Source of the DNA: Aeromonas simiae
GTDB taxonomy: Bacteria > Pseudomonadota > Gammaproteobacteria > Enterobacterales > Aeromonadaceae
Direction: 5' to 3'
Length of the DNA: 37,182 nt
Assembly (NCBI RefSeq): GCF_000820125.1
Contig: NZ_CDBY01000005.1
Span: 1-37,182, forward strand
The position numbers were made by a program, and so were the translations under genes. Below the pieces are notes generated by a model. The model made no database searches. It was not told the DNA's origin and saw only the letters and a program-made list of their open reading frames with translations. Shown piece by piece: positions 17,261-24,871 of the stretch. Position 1 is the stretch's first letter; every line of letters starts with the position of its first letter.

Positions 17261-17413
17261 ATGGACGAAAAGATGAAAAACTACCTGCCCGCCATCGACA
17301 TCATGATGTGCCATCTGGGGATCAGCTTCGAGCAGGCCTGCGAAGAGCTTGGGCTCTCATGTAGCGACCAGCAGGCGCTGATCGAGTTACAGCAGCAAGA
17401 ACTCCCCGAATAA
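17261..17413 (+). CDS. Hypothetical 50-aa protein
   Basis: A small open frame coding for 50 residues beginning MDEKMKNYLPAIDIMMCHLG and ending QQQELPE. Evidence that it is real: AAGGA 8 bases before the ATG, a codon pattern like the neighbours, and a dedicated Rho-independent terminator 16 bases after the stop. The protein is acidic and probably helical, with three cysteines; FEQACEELGLS resembles a helix-turn of a small DNA-binding or regulatory protein, but I cannot assign a family. Divergent from the YhhN gene and directly upstream of the csrB-like RNAs. Confidence 0.65.
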   Translation: MDEKMKNYLPAIDIMMCHLGISFEQACEELGLSCSDQQALIELQQQELPE

Positions 17414-17429
17414 AACCTCCTCCCAGAAG

Positions 17430-17456
17430 AAGGCGCGTCATGCGCCTTTCTCTTTT
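17430..17456 (+). terminator. Rho-independent terminator after the 50-aa gene
   Basis: A 7-bp stem (17430-17436 with 17442-17448), 5-nt loop and a tail rich in T. Confidence 0.75.
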
Positions 17457-17476
17457 TACTGACCCCGTGCCCCTAT

Positions 17477-17504
17477 CTCAAACAAGTTGGCTCAAACAAG
17501 TTGG
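17477..17504. repeat. Perfect 14-bp tandem repeat, two copies
   Basis: CTCAAACAAGTTGG occurs twice head-to-tail. It lies about 100 bp before the conserved upstream box of the first csrB-like gene. It could be a paired protein-binding site or simple slippage. Confidence 0.6.
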
Positions 17505-17575
17505 ACAAAAATTCAACATGTTTGGCCCGCGTAACACTTTATTCTGGATAAATAGGCCAACCTAGAGGTTCATCT

Positions 17576-17779
17576 TTGTGAGACATTCGCCATACCCCAT
17601 GTGAGAGGAGTGTGTCTCACCACGTGCGCAAACCATTTCCTAACCACTGAGCTTTTCATTACACGCAAATTAACTCATTGATAATAATTAAATTTTTATC
17701 ATTTTTAAGGTTTTTTAAAAACACGTGGATTTTCTTGAGTAGCACAGTGCCTTGTTCCACCGGCACAACACTTTATGAT
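17576..17779 (+). promoter_or_regulatory. csrB1 promoter and upstream control region
   Basis: Elements in order are: TTGTGAGACATTCGCCAT (17576-17593), which also occurs before the second copy; an inverted repeat GTGAGA, 8 bp, TCTCAC (17601-17620); a perfect IHF consensus on the minus strand (17671-17683, TATCAATGAGTTA); and -35 TTGTTC (17752-17757), 16 bp, -10 TATGAT (17774-17779). GTGAGA half-sites resemble binding sites of the UvrY/GacA/VarA regulators that activate csrB genes, but spacing differs from the textbook palindrome, so that assignment is inference. Confidence 0.65.
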
Positions 17780-17785
17780 GAATCT

Positions 17786-18173
17786 CAGAAGGACGCGGTG
17801 ATGGACGGAGTGCCATCAACCTGGAAGGTAGGAATCCCATGGTAGGGATGAGTGGTTAGGAATGACCCTCGGCAGGATGCAAGGAACCCCATCGGAGTGA
17901 TGGGTGGACAGGTTCAGGATGAATCCCATGGCTGGATGGCCATGTATCACGGATGAACAGGGAACCCCGCTGGATGCGGTAAAGGACACCTCCAGGACGG
18001 AGTAGAGTGCGGTGACCAGGATGGTTGCTAAGCCAGGAGGCACTGGATACCCCGAAGGATTGGGAAGAGGATATTCCTAAGGAAGGGATGTCGTCAGGGA
18101 TGTGCAGGGAGCACAGCAGTTCACGGATTGGACACCACGACTCAGGGGGACAGCAATGGCTGTCCCCCTTTCT
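17786..18173 (+). ncRNA. csrB1: CsrB-family small RNA, copy 1 (CsrA-sequestering)
   Basis: A transcript of about 390 nt with about 32 GGA triplets, many presented in small hairpin loops: CCCATC/GATGGG around GGAGT (17888-17904), TTCA/TGAA around GGA (17913-17923), CCGC/GCGG around TGGAT (17967-17979), CTCC/GGAG around AGGAC (17990-18002). A segment at about 17980-18002 (AAAGGACACCTCCAGGA) matches E. coli csrB as I remember it. It ends in a perfect 11-bp terminator stem (18144-18154 with 18159-18169) plus T-tract. Such RNAs bind many CsrA dimers and relieve translational repression. No convincing coding frame overlaps it. Start is predicted from the promoter. Paralogous to copy 2. Confidence 0.87.
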
Positions 18174-18175
18174 TA
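18144..18175 (+). terminator. Rho-independent terminator of csrB1
   Basis: An 11-bp stem (AGGGGGACAGC with its complement), AATG loop and TTTCTTATT tail. Confidence 0.88.
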
Positions 18176-18247
18176 TTGCTTCATTTTCCCACTCACCCCC
18201 CCTCTTCGTCTGAAAGCGCTTATCGAGTCCGCTCTTGATTATTATCC

Positions 18248-18452
18248 TTGTGAGACATTTGCCATCGACCTCGTAAGCATTACACCTGCAATGTAGCAGC
18301 AAGATACGGATATCGATCCATCCACAAGCCACACAACCAAACATAAGAATTTGATTTTAAATACATTTAATGGTTTTTAATCTCATCGCACACATTTTAT
18401 CTCAACAAAAATAGCAGGAGCTGATTGAGCGGCAGAGGAAAACCCTTATATT
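18248..18452 (+). promoter_or_regulatory. csrB2 promoter and upstream control region
   Basis: TTGTGAGACATTTGCCAT (18248-18265) differs by one base from the copy-1 box. It is followed by GTAAGCATTAC (18273-18283, near-palindromic, with a GTAAG half-site like GacA/UvrY boxes), a perfect IHF consensus in the same orientation (18344-18356, AATCAAATTCTTA on minus), and -35 TTGAGC (18425-18430), 16 bp, -10 TATATT (18447-18452). The distances of box, IHF site and promoter from the predicted start equal those of copy 1 within a base. Confidence 0.65.
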
Positions 18453-18458
18453 CACTCC

Positions 18459-18731
18459 TGCACGGACGCAATGAAGTCGACTAGGACGGTCGGCTGCCAG
18501 GGTAGGGCAAATGGACGAGCCACAGGATGTGGCAAAGGACACCTCCCAGGATGGAGAAAGTGTGATGGGACAGGATGACTCATCAGGCCATGATGGCCGC
18601 AAGGACACCCCAAAGGATTGGGAAGGGGAAACCTAAGGGAAGAGGTATAGTCAGGGATTGCAGGGAGCAACCACGTTCACGGAATTGAACGATACGACTA
18701 CCGGGGGCGACGAAAGTCGCCCCCATCTTTT
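18459..18731 (+). ncRNA. csrB2: CsrB-family small RNA, copy 2 (CsrA-sequestering)
   Basis: A transcript of about 275 nt with about 17 GGA triplets. A textbook CsrA hairpin sits at 18519-18533 (GCCACA, GGA loop, TGTGGC). The block AAAGGACACCTCC followed by AGGATGGAGAA (about 18534-18557) is almost identical to E. coli csrB. The 3' part (about 18650-18690: CAGGGATTGCAGGGAGCA, then TTCACGGAATTG) parallels copy 1. Both RNAs begin with GGACGC exactly 12 bases after the -10. It ends in a 9-bp stem with a GAAA tetraloop and T-tract. Shorter than copy 1 and than E. coli csrB (about 370 nt), so probably fewer CsrA sites. Convergent with rsmJ. Confidence 0.85.
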
Positions 18732-18733
18732 TA
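18703..18733 (+). terminator. Rho-independent terminator of csrB2
   Basis: A 9-bp GC-rich stem (18703-18711 with 18716-18724), GAAA tetraloop, then ATCTTTTTA. Confidence 0.88.
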
Positions 18734-18758
18734 TGGGCCTTTCTCTGACTCGCCTCAA

Positions 18759-19505
18759 TCAGGCCGGCAATGCACCGACCACATAGACATCGAAGCGGTT
18801 ACTCTTGGTCTCGATGGCCATGCTCGGTTTCTGCTCGTTCAACCAACCGGCATAATCAGGCCGTTTTACCACCACTCTCTTCTGCGCCACCGTAAGTGCG
18901 GCTGGCAACAGAACATCGGCATCCAAATCCGCCCCCACCAACGACTGAAAGACCCGCATCTCTTTCTTTACCAACGCCGACTTCTGTTTGTGTGGAAACA
19001 TGGGGTCGAGATAGACCACATCGGGTCGCCCCGGCAAGTGGCGCAAGGTTTCCACGGCAGGCCCATGCAGCAAGTGCATACGCTCACGCACCCAGGGCCC
19101 AATCTCGGGATCCTGCGCCGCTCGCTGTAACCCGTCTTCAAGCAGGGCCGCCACCACAGGGCTGCGCTCGATCAGCGTGACCTGACAACCGAGCGAAGCC
19201 AGCACGAAAGCATCGCGGCCAAGACCGGCGGTGGCATCGACCACGCTGGGGTTGGCCCCCGCTTTGAGACCAACCGCCTTGGCGATGGACTGGCCACGCC
19301 CGCCACCAAACTTGCGCCGATGGGCCACCGCCCCCTCAACGAAATCCACATAGATGGCCCCCAGTTTGGGTTCATCCAGCTTGCGCAGCTCCAGCCGCTC
19401 ATGGGTCAGCACCAGAGCAAAATCGGGCAGGGTAACGCCTGCGAGGCGCTCATACAGGCTGGCCGCCTCGGCGGCCCTGGAGGGGTCTTCAATCAGGATT
19501 TGCAT
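18759..19505 (-). CDS. rsmJ: 16S rRNA (guanine(1516)-N2)-methyltransferase RsmJ
   Basis: A 248-aa Rossmann-fold SAM methyltransferase that methylates G1516 in 16S rRNA. It shows the SAM motif [19 protein letters not shown] (about residues 100-120), acidic LIERS, catalytic-type [12 protein letters not shown] (about 175) and the RsmJ-specific [17 protein letters not shown]. The length matches E. coli YhiQ (250 aa). In E. coli rsmJ directly follows prlC; here a large GGDEF/EAL gene sits between the two on the same strand. There is no strong ribosome site before ATG 19505. Confidence 0.95.
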   Translation of the reverse strand: MQILIEDPSRAAEAASLYERLAGVTLPDFALVLTHERLELRKLDEPKLGAIYVDFVEGAVAHRRKFGGGRGQSIAKAVGLKAGANPSVVDATAGLGRDAFVLASLGCQVTLIERSPVVAALLEDGLQRAAQDPEIGPWVRERMHLLHGPAVETLRHLPGRPDVVYLDPMFPHKQKSALVKKEMRVFQSLVGADLDADVLLPAALTVAQKRVVVKRPDYAGWLNEQKPSMAIETKSNRFDVYVVGALPA

Positions 19506-19554
19506 TCGTCATTGCCGGACTGGGATCACTGCCGCGCAGTGTATCACAGCCCGA

Positions 19555-22455
19555 TTAGGAGAGGCTGGCCAGTGCAGGCGAAGGCTGCTCGAGCGCCCCG
19601 TGATTGAGTCGTAGATAGGCGAGCAGATCCTCAAACGGCAGCGGCCTGCTGAGCAAGAACCCCTGGGTATAAGCACACCCCTTGCTGCTCAGGAAGTTGA
19701 GCTGCTCACGCGTCTCGACCCCCTCGATCACCACCTGCATGCCCAGGTTGTGCACGATGCTGATGATCCCCTCCAGCAACATGCGGTCCTGCTCATTGAA
19801 GGGGATATGGCGTACGAAGGAGCGATCGATCTTGACCAGATCGACCGGGAAGGTGCGCAGGTAGTTGAGGGCCGAATAGCCGGTGCCGAAATCATCGATG
19901 GCGATCTGACAGCCAGCACGGCGCAGCGCCTCGATGCGCAGCCGGTGTTGCTCGCCGGCATCCATCAGCAGGGTTTCAGTGATCTCGATGACGATGTCGC
20001 GTGGGTCGAGCCCGAAGTGGTGGATCACCTTGAGCCACTCGCTCCCCTCGGTATCGATCGTCTGGAACTCCAGGGTGGAGCGGTTGATCGACATCTGCAG
20101 ATCGCTAAATCCAGCCCCTTTGAGCCGCGCCAGATCGCGGCAAGATTGCCACAGCACCTGCTCGCCCAGCCCCTGAATGAGACCCGCCTCTTCCGCCATC
20201 GGAATGAAGTCGGCCGGCGAGACCTGCCCCCACTGGGGATGGTACCAGCGCACCAGCGCCTCCAGCTTGGCCACCCGCCCCGAGTGGTTGTCCCAGATAG
20301 GCTGATAGGCCATAGAAAGGTGGCCTTGTTTGATCGCCTCGGCCAGATCCTGCTGCATCTGGTGGCGGATCTTCACCTCCTCCCGCATCGAGGAGCAATA
20401 GACCGCCAGCGGCCGGCTCTTTCGCTTGGCTTCAAACAGCGCCTGCTCGGCGTTGCGCAGCAGCACCTCCCCTTCATTGCCATCGCTCGGGCAGAGGGTG
20501 ATCCCCAGGGTTGCCGTCACATAGAGGTGCTGGTTAGCCAGCATGAAAGGACGGTTGAAGCCGCCGATCACCTGCTTGGCAAAGACTTCGGCCTGACGGC
20601 GACTGACAATCCCCGGCACCAGGAAGGCAAACTCGTCCCCCCCGATGCGGGCCACCAGATCATCGGTGCGAACCCGGCTCACCAGGCGATCCGACACCTC
20701 GCGCAGCAGGGCATCACCGGCGTGGTGATCCATGGAGTTGTTGACCGCCTTGAAGTTGTTGAGATCAAGCACCATCAAGGCGAAGCGCTCGCCCCGCTCG
20801 CAGAAACGGGTCAAGCAGCGCACAAACAGCCAGCGGTTAGGCAGGCCGGTCAGGCTGTCATAATTGGCCTGATTGGCAATCTTCTGCTCCGCCAGCTTGG
20901 TTTGGGAAATATCGCTGAAAATGCCGATGTACTGGGTGATGCGGCCATTGTCACGCAAGCTGCTCACCATCAACTGCTGGGGATAGATGCGGCCGTTCTT
21001 GCGTTTATTCCATACCTCGCCACGCCACACACCAACCCTGGCCAGGGCATGATACATGTCGGCGTAGAAGGCTTGGTCGTGCAGCCCCGACTTAAGCATG
21101 CTGGGGCGCTGCCCTTTCACCTCGTCCAGCCGATAACCGGTGATCTGCTCGAATGCCGGGTTAACAGAGATGACCCGGCTGTCGGCATCGCACACCAGGA
21201 TCGCCTCGGAGAGGTTGTCATAAACCCGATGGGAGAGGCGCAACTGCTCGGCATCGCGCTTGCTGCTATCGATATCCTCCATCACCAGTAGCAGGTAGTC
21301 ACTCTGGCTATCCTGGGTCTGGCTCAGGGTACAGCGGCACCACTTCGGCTCTTCTGCGGCGCCAACATAGCGCAGCTCCATGGTGATGTGACCCGGCTCC
21401 CCGCCCAGCAGCGCCGCGTAGCGCTCCCGATAGGGGGCAAAATCACTGGCCAGATAACACGACTCGAGCGGCTGAGCCACTGCCGCCGCCTGGCCCAGCA
21501 TCTGAGAGAGCGCAGGGCTGCTCCACTGCAACCGCCCCTGCCGATCGAGCCGACCAATCCCCACCCGGGTGTGCGCCAACATGGCCTGCAACAGGTGGTT
21601 ATGCTCCTCGGCCTCACGCAGGGTCTGTGGGGTGGTGATGTCCTGCACCACCCCATGCAGACAGGTGATCCCCTCTTCATCGCGTTCCCCGAAGACCTGG
21701 GAGCGCAGCAGCTTGGGAGTCCCCGCCGGAGTCTGCAAACGGTATTCGAGCTGGTAGTAATCACGCTGACCACTCATCAACTGCCACCACGCATCCTGCA
21801 GATACTGGCGATCCTGTGGCTGCACCATCGCCAGCCAGCTTTCCAGCGTCAGCGTCTCGCTCTCAAGCAGTCGACACAGCTCGCTGGAGGCATGAAAGTG
21901 CTGACGGCGCGGCTCCCATTGCCAGGCGGCAATGGTGCCCTGGCGACGGGTATGGGAGAGCCAGCGTTGGTAGGGTTGGGGTTGTTGCTCGAGCATCAGC
22001 GTCAGTTCACGCCCCAGCAGCGGGCCCAACATACGCAACACACTCATGATCCGAGGCAGTTCAGGTTGGGGGGTGCGATAGAGCAGCAACAGCAGACCGG
22101 TCGGCTGACCCGTCGCACTGCGCAGCAGCATGCCGGCACAGGCCCGAGCCCCCCACTGACCGACCAGCGCCGTCGTTGGGAATTGGGAGGCCATGCCATC
22201 AACCAGGCAGAGCTCTCCTCGTTCCAGCAGACAAGAGAGAGGTTCCCCCCGGCAGGCCAAGGCGACCGCATCGACGGCTTCGCCCGGCCAATGGGCAATC
22301 GGCTGCGGCCGATCGCCACCCAGCTGGCAGATCAGGACGGCATCCGCTTCCACGGATGAGCCAATGTCGGCGACAAACCGCTCGATATACCGAAGGCCAG
22401 TCACATCAGCCAGCCCGGTCAGCGCACGGTACACGGAATCAAGCACTCGCCTCAT
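19555..22455 (-). CDS. Multi-domain cyclic-di-GMP protein: PAS repeats, GGDEF and EAL
   Basis: A 966-aa protein with no clear membrane segment. An N-terminal GAF-like region (about 1-155) precedes three PAS-like regions (about 165-275, 280-395, 400-515). The diguanylate cyclase domain follows, with intact RIGGDEFAF (about residue 605) and an RTDD inhibitory I-site five residues upstream. A phosphodiesterase domain comes last, with EALVRW (about 731), EITET, DDFGTGYS (about 855), VKIDRSF and VIEGVET. Both catalytic sites look intact, so it may make or break c-di-GMP depending on its PAS input. I prefer ATG 22455: the alternatives GTG 22545 and ATG 22533 lie within or beside the prlC terminator tail and leave no room for a promoter. 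No start has a strong ribosome site. Confidence 0.88.
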   Translation of the reverse strand: MRRVLDSVYRALTGLADVTGLRYIERFVADIGSSVEADAVLICQLGGDRPQPIAHWPGEAVDAVALACRGEPLSCLLERGELCLVDGMASQFPTTALVGQWGARACAGMLLRSATGQPTGLLLLLYRTPQPELPRIMSVLRMLGPLLGRELTLMLEQQPQPYQRWLSHTRRQGTIAAWQWEPRRQHFHASSELCRLLESETLTLESWLAMVQPQDRQYLQDAWWQLMSGQRDYYQLEYRLQTPAGTPKLLRSQVFGERDEEGITCLHGVVQDITTPQTLREAEEHNHLLQAMLAHTRVGIGRLDRQGRLQWSSPALSQMLGQAAAVAQPLESCYLASDFAPYRERYAALLGGEPGHITMELRYVGAAEEPKWCRCTLSQTQDSQSDYLLLVMEDIDSSKRDAEQLRLSHRVYDNLSEAILVCDADSRVISVNPAFEQITGYRLDEVKGQRPSMLKSGLHDQAFYADMYHALARVGVWRGEVWNKRKNGRIYPQQLMVSSLRDNGRITQYIGIFSDISQTKLAEQKIANQANYDSLTGLPNRWLFVRCLTRFCERGERFALMVLDLNNFKAVNNSMDHHAGDALLREVSDRLVSRVRTDDLVARIGGDEFAFLVPGIVSRRQAEVFAKQVIGGFNRPFMLANQHLYVTATLGITLCPSDGNEGEVLLRNAEQALFEAKRKSRPLAVYCSSMREEVKIRHQMQQDLAEAIKQGHLSMAYQPIWDNHSGRVAKLEALVRWYHPQWGQVSPADFIPMAEEAGLIQGLGEQVLWQSCRDLARLKGAGFSDLQMSINRSTLEFQTIDTEGSEWLKVIHHFGLDPRDIVIEITETLLMDAGEQHRLRIEALRRAGCQIAIDDFGTGYSALNYLRTFPVDLVKIDRSFVRHIPFNEQDRMLLEGIISIVHNLGMQVVIEGVETREQLNFLSSKGCAYTQGFLLSRPLPFEDLLAYLRLNHGALEQPSPALASLS

Positions 22456-22543
22456 GGCAAGATTGGGAGCCTCTTTGCGCAGCAGGAAAACCGAATCTCT
22501 CGGAGGGTTTAGTGGGCTCACCGGCCCACGCATACCACCATAC

Positions 22544-22571
22544 ACAAAAAATCAGGGGGCACAGAGCCCCC
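22544..22571 (-). terminator. Rho-independent terminator after prlC
   Basis: A 6-bp G/C stem (22555-22560 with 22566-22571), 5-nt loop, then on the minus strand TGATTTTTT. It lies 12 bases after the prlC stop and directly upstream of the GGDEF/EAL gene. Confidence 0.75.
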
Positions 22572-22583
22572 AGTCAGCAAAAA

Positions 22584-24626
22584 TCACGCCGTGATCCCAC
22601 TATGGCGCAGCAGCGCATCCACTTGAGGCTCGCGGCCCCGGAAGGCACGGAACAGCGCCATCGGCTCCTGAGAGCCCCCCTGCTCCAGAATGTGCTGCAG
22701 GAAGTCGGCGCCGGTGCGTGGGTTGAAGATCCCCTCCTCCTCAAAACGGGAGTAGGCATCCGCCGACAGCACCTCGGCCCACTTATAGCTGTAGTAGCCT
22801 GCGGCATAACCGCCGGCGAAGATGTGGGCAAAGCTGTGCTGGAAGCGGTTGAAGGCCGGAGGCGTCAACACCGCGACCTGTTGGCGCACCTGGCAGAGTA
22901 CCTCGTCAACCACCCCAGCGGCACCCGCACGGGCATCCATATGCAGGCGGAAGTCGAACAGGGCGAATTCGAGCTGGCGCAGCATCTGCATCGCGGCCTG
23001 GAAGTTGCGGGCCGCCAGCATGTTGCCAAGCAACTCACCCGGCAACGGCTCACCGGTTTCATAGTGGCCGGAGAGGAAGGCCAAGGCCTCGGATTCCCAG
23101 CACCAGTTTTCGAGGAACTGGCTCGGCAGCTCAACCGCATCCCAGGGCACTCCGTTGATGCCCGCGACCCCGGCCACATCGATGGAGGTCAGCATGTGAT
23201 GCAAGCCGTGACCAAACTCGTGGAACAGGGTCACCACCTCGTTGTGGGTGAACAGGGCCGGCTGGCCATCAACCGGGCCATTGAAGTTGCAGGTCAGGTA
23301 AGCCACCGGCCGCTGCATACTGCCATCGCGGCGGTAACGCCGGCCGAGACAGGTATCCATCCAGGCGCCGCCACGCTTGTTGGCGCGGGCGTAGAGGTCG
23401 AGGTAGAAGCTGCCACGCAGTTCATCTTCGCTGTCATAGATGTCATAGAAGCGCACGTCCGGGTGCCAGGTCTCGATGCCGAGACGCTCGCGCACTCGCA
23501 GGCCGAAGACCCGGCGCACCACCTCGAACAAGCCGGCGACCACCTTGCGGGCCGGGAAGTAGGGGCGCAGTTGCTCATCGGAGACGGAGAACTTGTGCTG
23601 CTTGAGCTTCTCGGCGTAATAGGGCAGATCCCAGGCCGCCAGCTCACTCATGGCGTGTTCGGCGGCGGCAAAGTCGCGGATCTCCTGCAACTCGGCCTGC
23701 CCCTGCGGCAGCGACTTGCCGGCCAGATCCTCCAGAAAACCGATCACTTGCCCGGTCGACTGGGCCATCTTGGTCGCCAGCGACAGCTCGGCATAGCTGG
23801 CAAACCCGAGCAATCGGGCCAGCTCCAGGCGCAGATCGAGGATCTCAGCCATAGCAGCACTGTTGTCCCACTGGCCGGCGCAGGGCCCCTGATCGGAGGC
23901 GCGAGTGACGTAGGCGCGGTAGAGCTCCTCACGCAGGGAGCGGTTGTCGGCATACATCATCACCGGCAGATAAGAGGGGATATCGAGCGTGAACAGCCAC
24001 CCCTCCATGTCACGCGCCTTAGCCTGGGCCGCAGCGGCTGCCAGCGCGCTCGGCGGCAGACCCACCAGCTCACCTTCGTCGGTCACCAGCTTGTGCCAGC
24101 CCTGGGTGGCATCGAGCACGTTGTTGCTAAAACGCGAGGCCAGCTCGGAGAGGCGAGCCTGGATCTCGCCGTAGCGCTGTTTCTGCTCGGCCGGCAGATC
24201 GATGCCGGAGAGACGGAAATCACGCAGGGTATTTTCGACCTCTTTGCGCTGTGCTGCGCTCAGCAGGCGGTAGTCATCGCTGCTGGCCAGTTCGCGGTAG
24301 GCGGCAAACAGCCCCTCGTGCTGGCCGACAAAGGTCTGGTACTCAGCCAGGTGCGGCAGACAAGCGTCGTGCGCCTCGCGCAACGCATCGGAATTCATCA
24401 CTGCATTGAGGTGGGAGACCGGTGACCAGACGCGCGAGAGGCGATCGTTCACCTCTTCCAGCGGTGCCACCAGGCTATCCCAGGTGTGCGGTTCACTCTG
24501 TGCCAGCACCTCTTTGATACGCAGCTTGCAGTCGGCGATCGCCTGCAGCACGGCCGGCTGAGCATGTTCCGGCTGGATCTGAGTGAAAGGGGGCAGGCCG
24601 TCCATCGTCAACAAAGGATTGCTCAT
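22584..24626 (-). CDS. prlC: Oligopeptidase A (M3 zinc metallopeptidase)
   Basis: A 680-aa cytosolic thimet-type peptidase, the same length as in E. coli. The zinc motif HEFGH is in LFHEFGHGLHHML (about residue 470), with the downstream glutamate in the ENWCWE segment. It degrades signal peptides and other oligopeptides. ATG 24626 has GAGGT 7 bases upstream. E. coli prlC is part of a sigma-32 operon with rsmJ; a heat-shock-like promoter is visible here as well (24687-24715), but a terminator separates it from the next gene. Confidence 0.97.
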   Translation of the reverse strand: MSNPLLTMDGLPPFTQIQPEHAQPAVLQAIADCKLRIKEVLAQSEPHTWDSLVAPLEEVNDRLSRVWSPVSHLNAVMNSDALREAHDACLPHLAEYQTFVGQHEGLFAAYRELASSDDYRLLSAAQRKEVENTLRDFRLSGIDLPAEQKQRYGEIQARLSELASRFSNNVLDATQGWHKLVTDEGELVGLPPSALAAAAAQAKARDMEGWLFTLDIPSYLPVMMYADNRSLREELYRAYVTRASDQGPCAGQWDNSAAMAEILDLRLELARLLGFASYAELSLATKMAQSTGQVIGFLEDLAGKSLPQGQAELQEIRDFAAAEHAMSELAAWDLPYYAEKLKQHKFSVSDEQLRPYFPARKVVAGLFEVVRRVFGLRVRERLGIETWHPDVRFYDIYDSEDELRGSFYLDLYARANKRGGAWMDTCLGRRYRRDGSMQRPVAYLTCNFNGPVDGQPALFTHNEVVTLFHEFGHGLHHMLTSIDVAGVAGINGVPWDAVELPSQFLENWCWESEALAFLSGHYETGEPLPGELLGNMLAARNFQAAMQMLRQLEFALFDFRLHMDARAGAAGVVDEVLCQVRQQVAVLTPPAFNRFQHSFAHIFAGGYAAGYYSYKWAEVLSADAYSRFEEEGIFNPRTGADFLQHILEQGGSQEPMALFRAFRGREPQVDALLRHSGITA

Positions 24627-24686
24627 CTTAATACCTCGAGTAATTCGGCCCCTGCCGTTCAGAAGCGCAGTGTTACGGACTACCTA

Positions 24687-24715
24687 AGATGGTGGTAATG
24701 ACTCCAATTATCAAG
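24687..24715 (-). promoter_or_regulatory. Putative sigma-32 (heat-shock) promoter of prlC
   Basis: On the minus strand: CTTGAT (24710-24715), a 15-bp spacer and CACCATCT (24687-24694), against the heat-shock consensus CTTGAA, 13-15 bp, CCCCATNT. Each element has one mismatch. Predicted leader is about 55 nt. The remaining 24716-24871 gap holds the divergent kinase promoter, which I could not place. Confidence 0.5.
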
Positions 24716-24871
24716 TATCTGCGGTAGCACATGTGCACAGTCTGCTCAAGTTTTTGCCTCGACTGGCCGCGTGGACTCACTAAGGCCCCATTCACATCCC
24801 TGATGCCAAGTTCGCCCCGAAGTGGTTACACTTAGGCCCACGACTCTTGGTTTCCGGACTGCAAGGACGAC

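Noticed and set aside
17856-18344. 162-aa minus-strand frame across csrB1
   Set aside because: The region's GGA hairpins, terminator and promoter orientation fit a plus-strand RNA; the frame has no ribosome site or recognisable motifs.
22176-24425. 749-aa open frame antisense to prlC and the end of the GGDEF/EAL gene
   Set aside because: It is a GC-rich shadow crossing two genuine genes, with His/Gln/Gly-rich low-information sequence.
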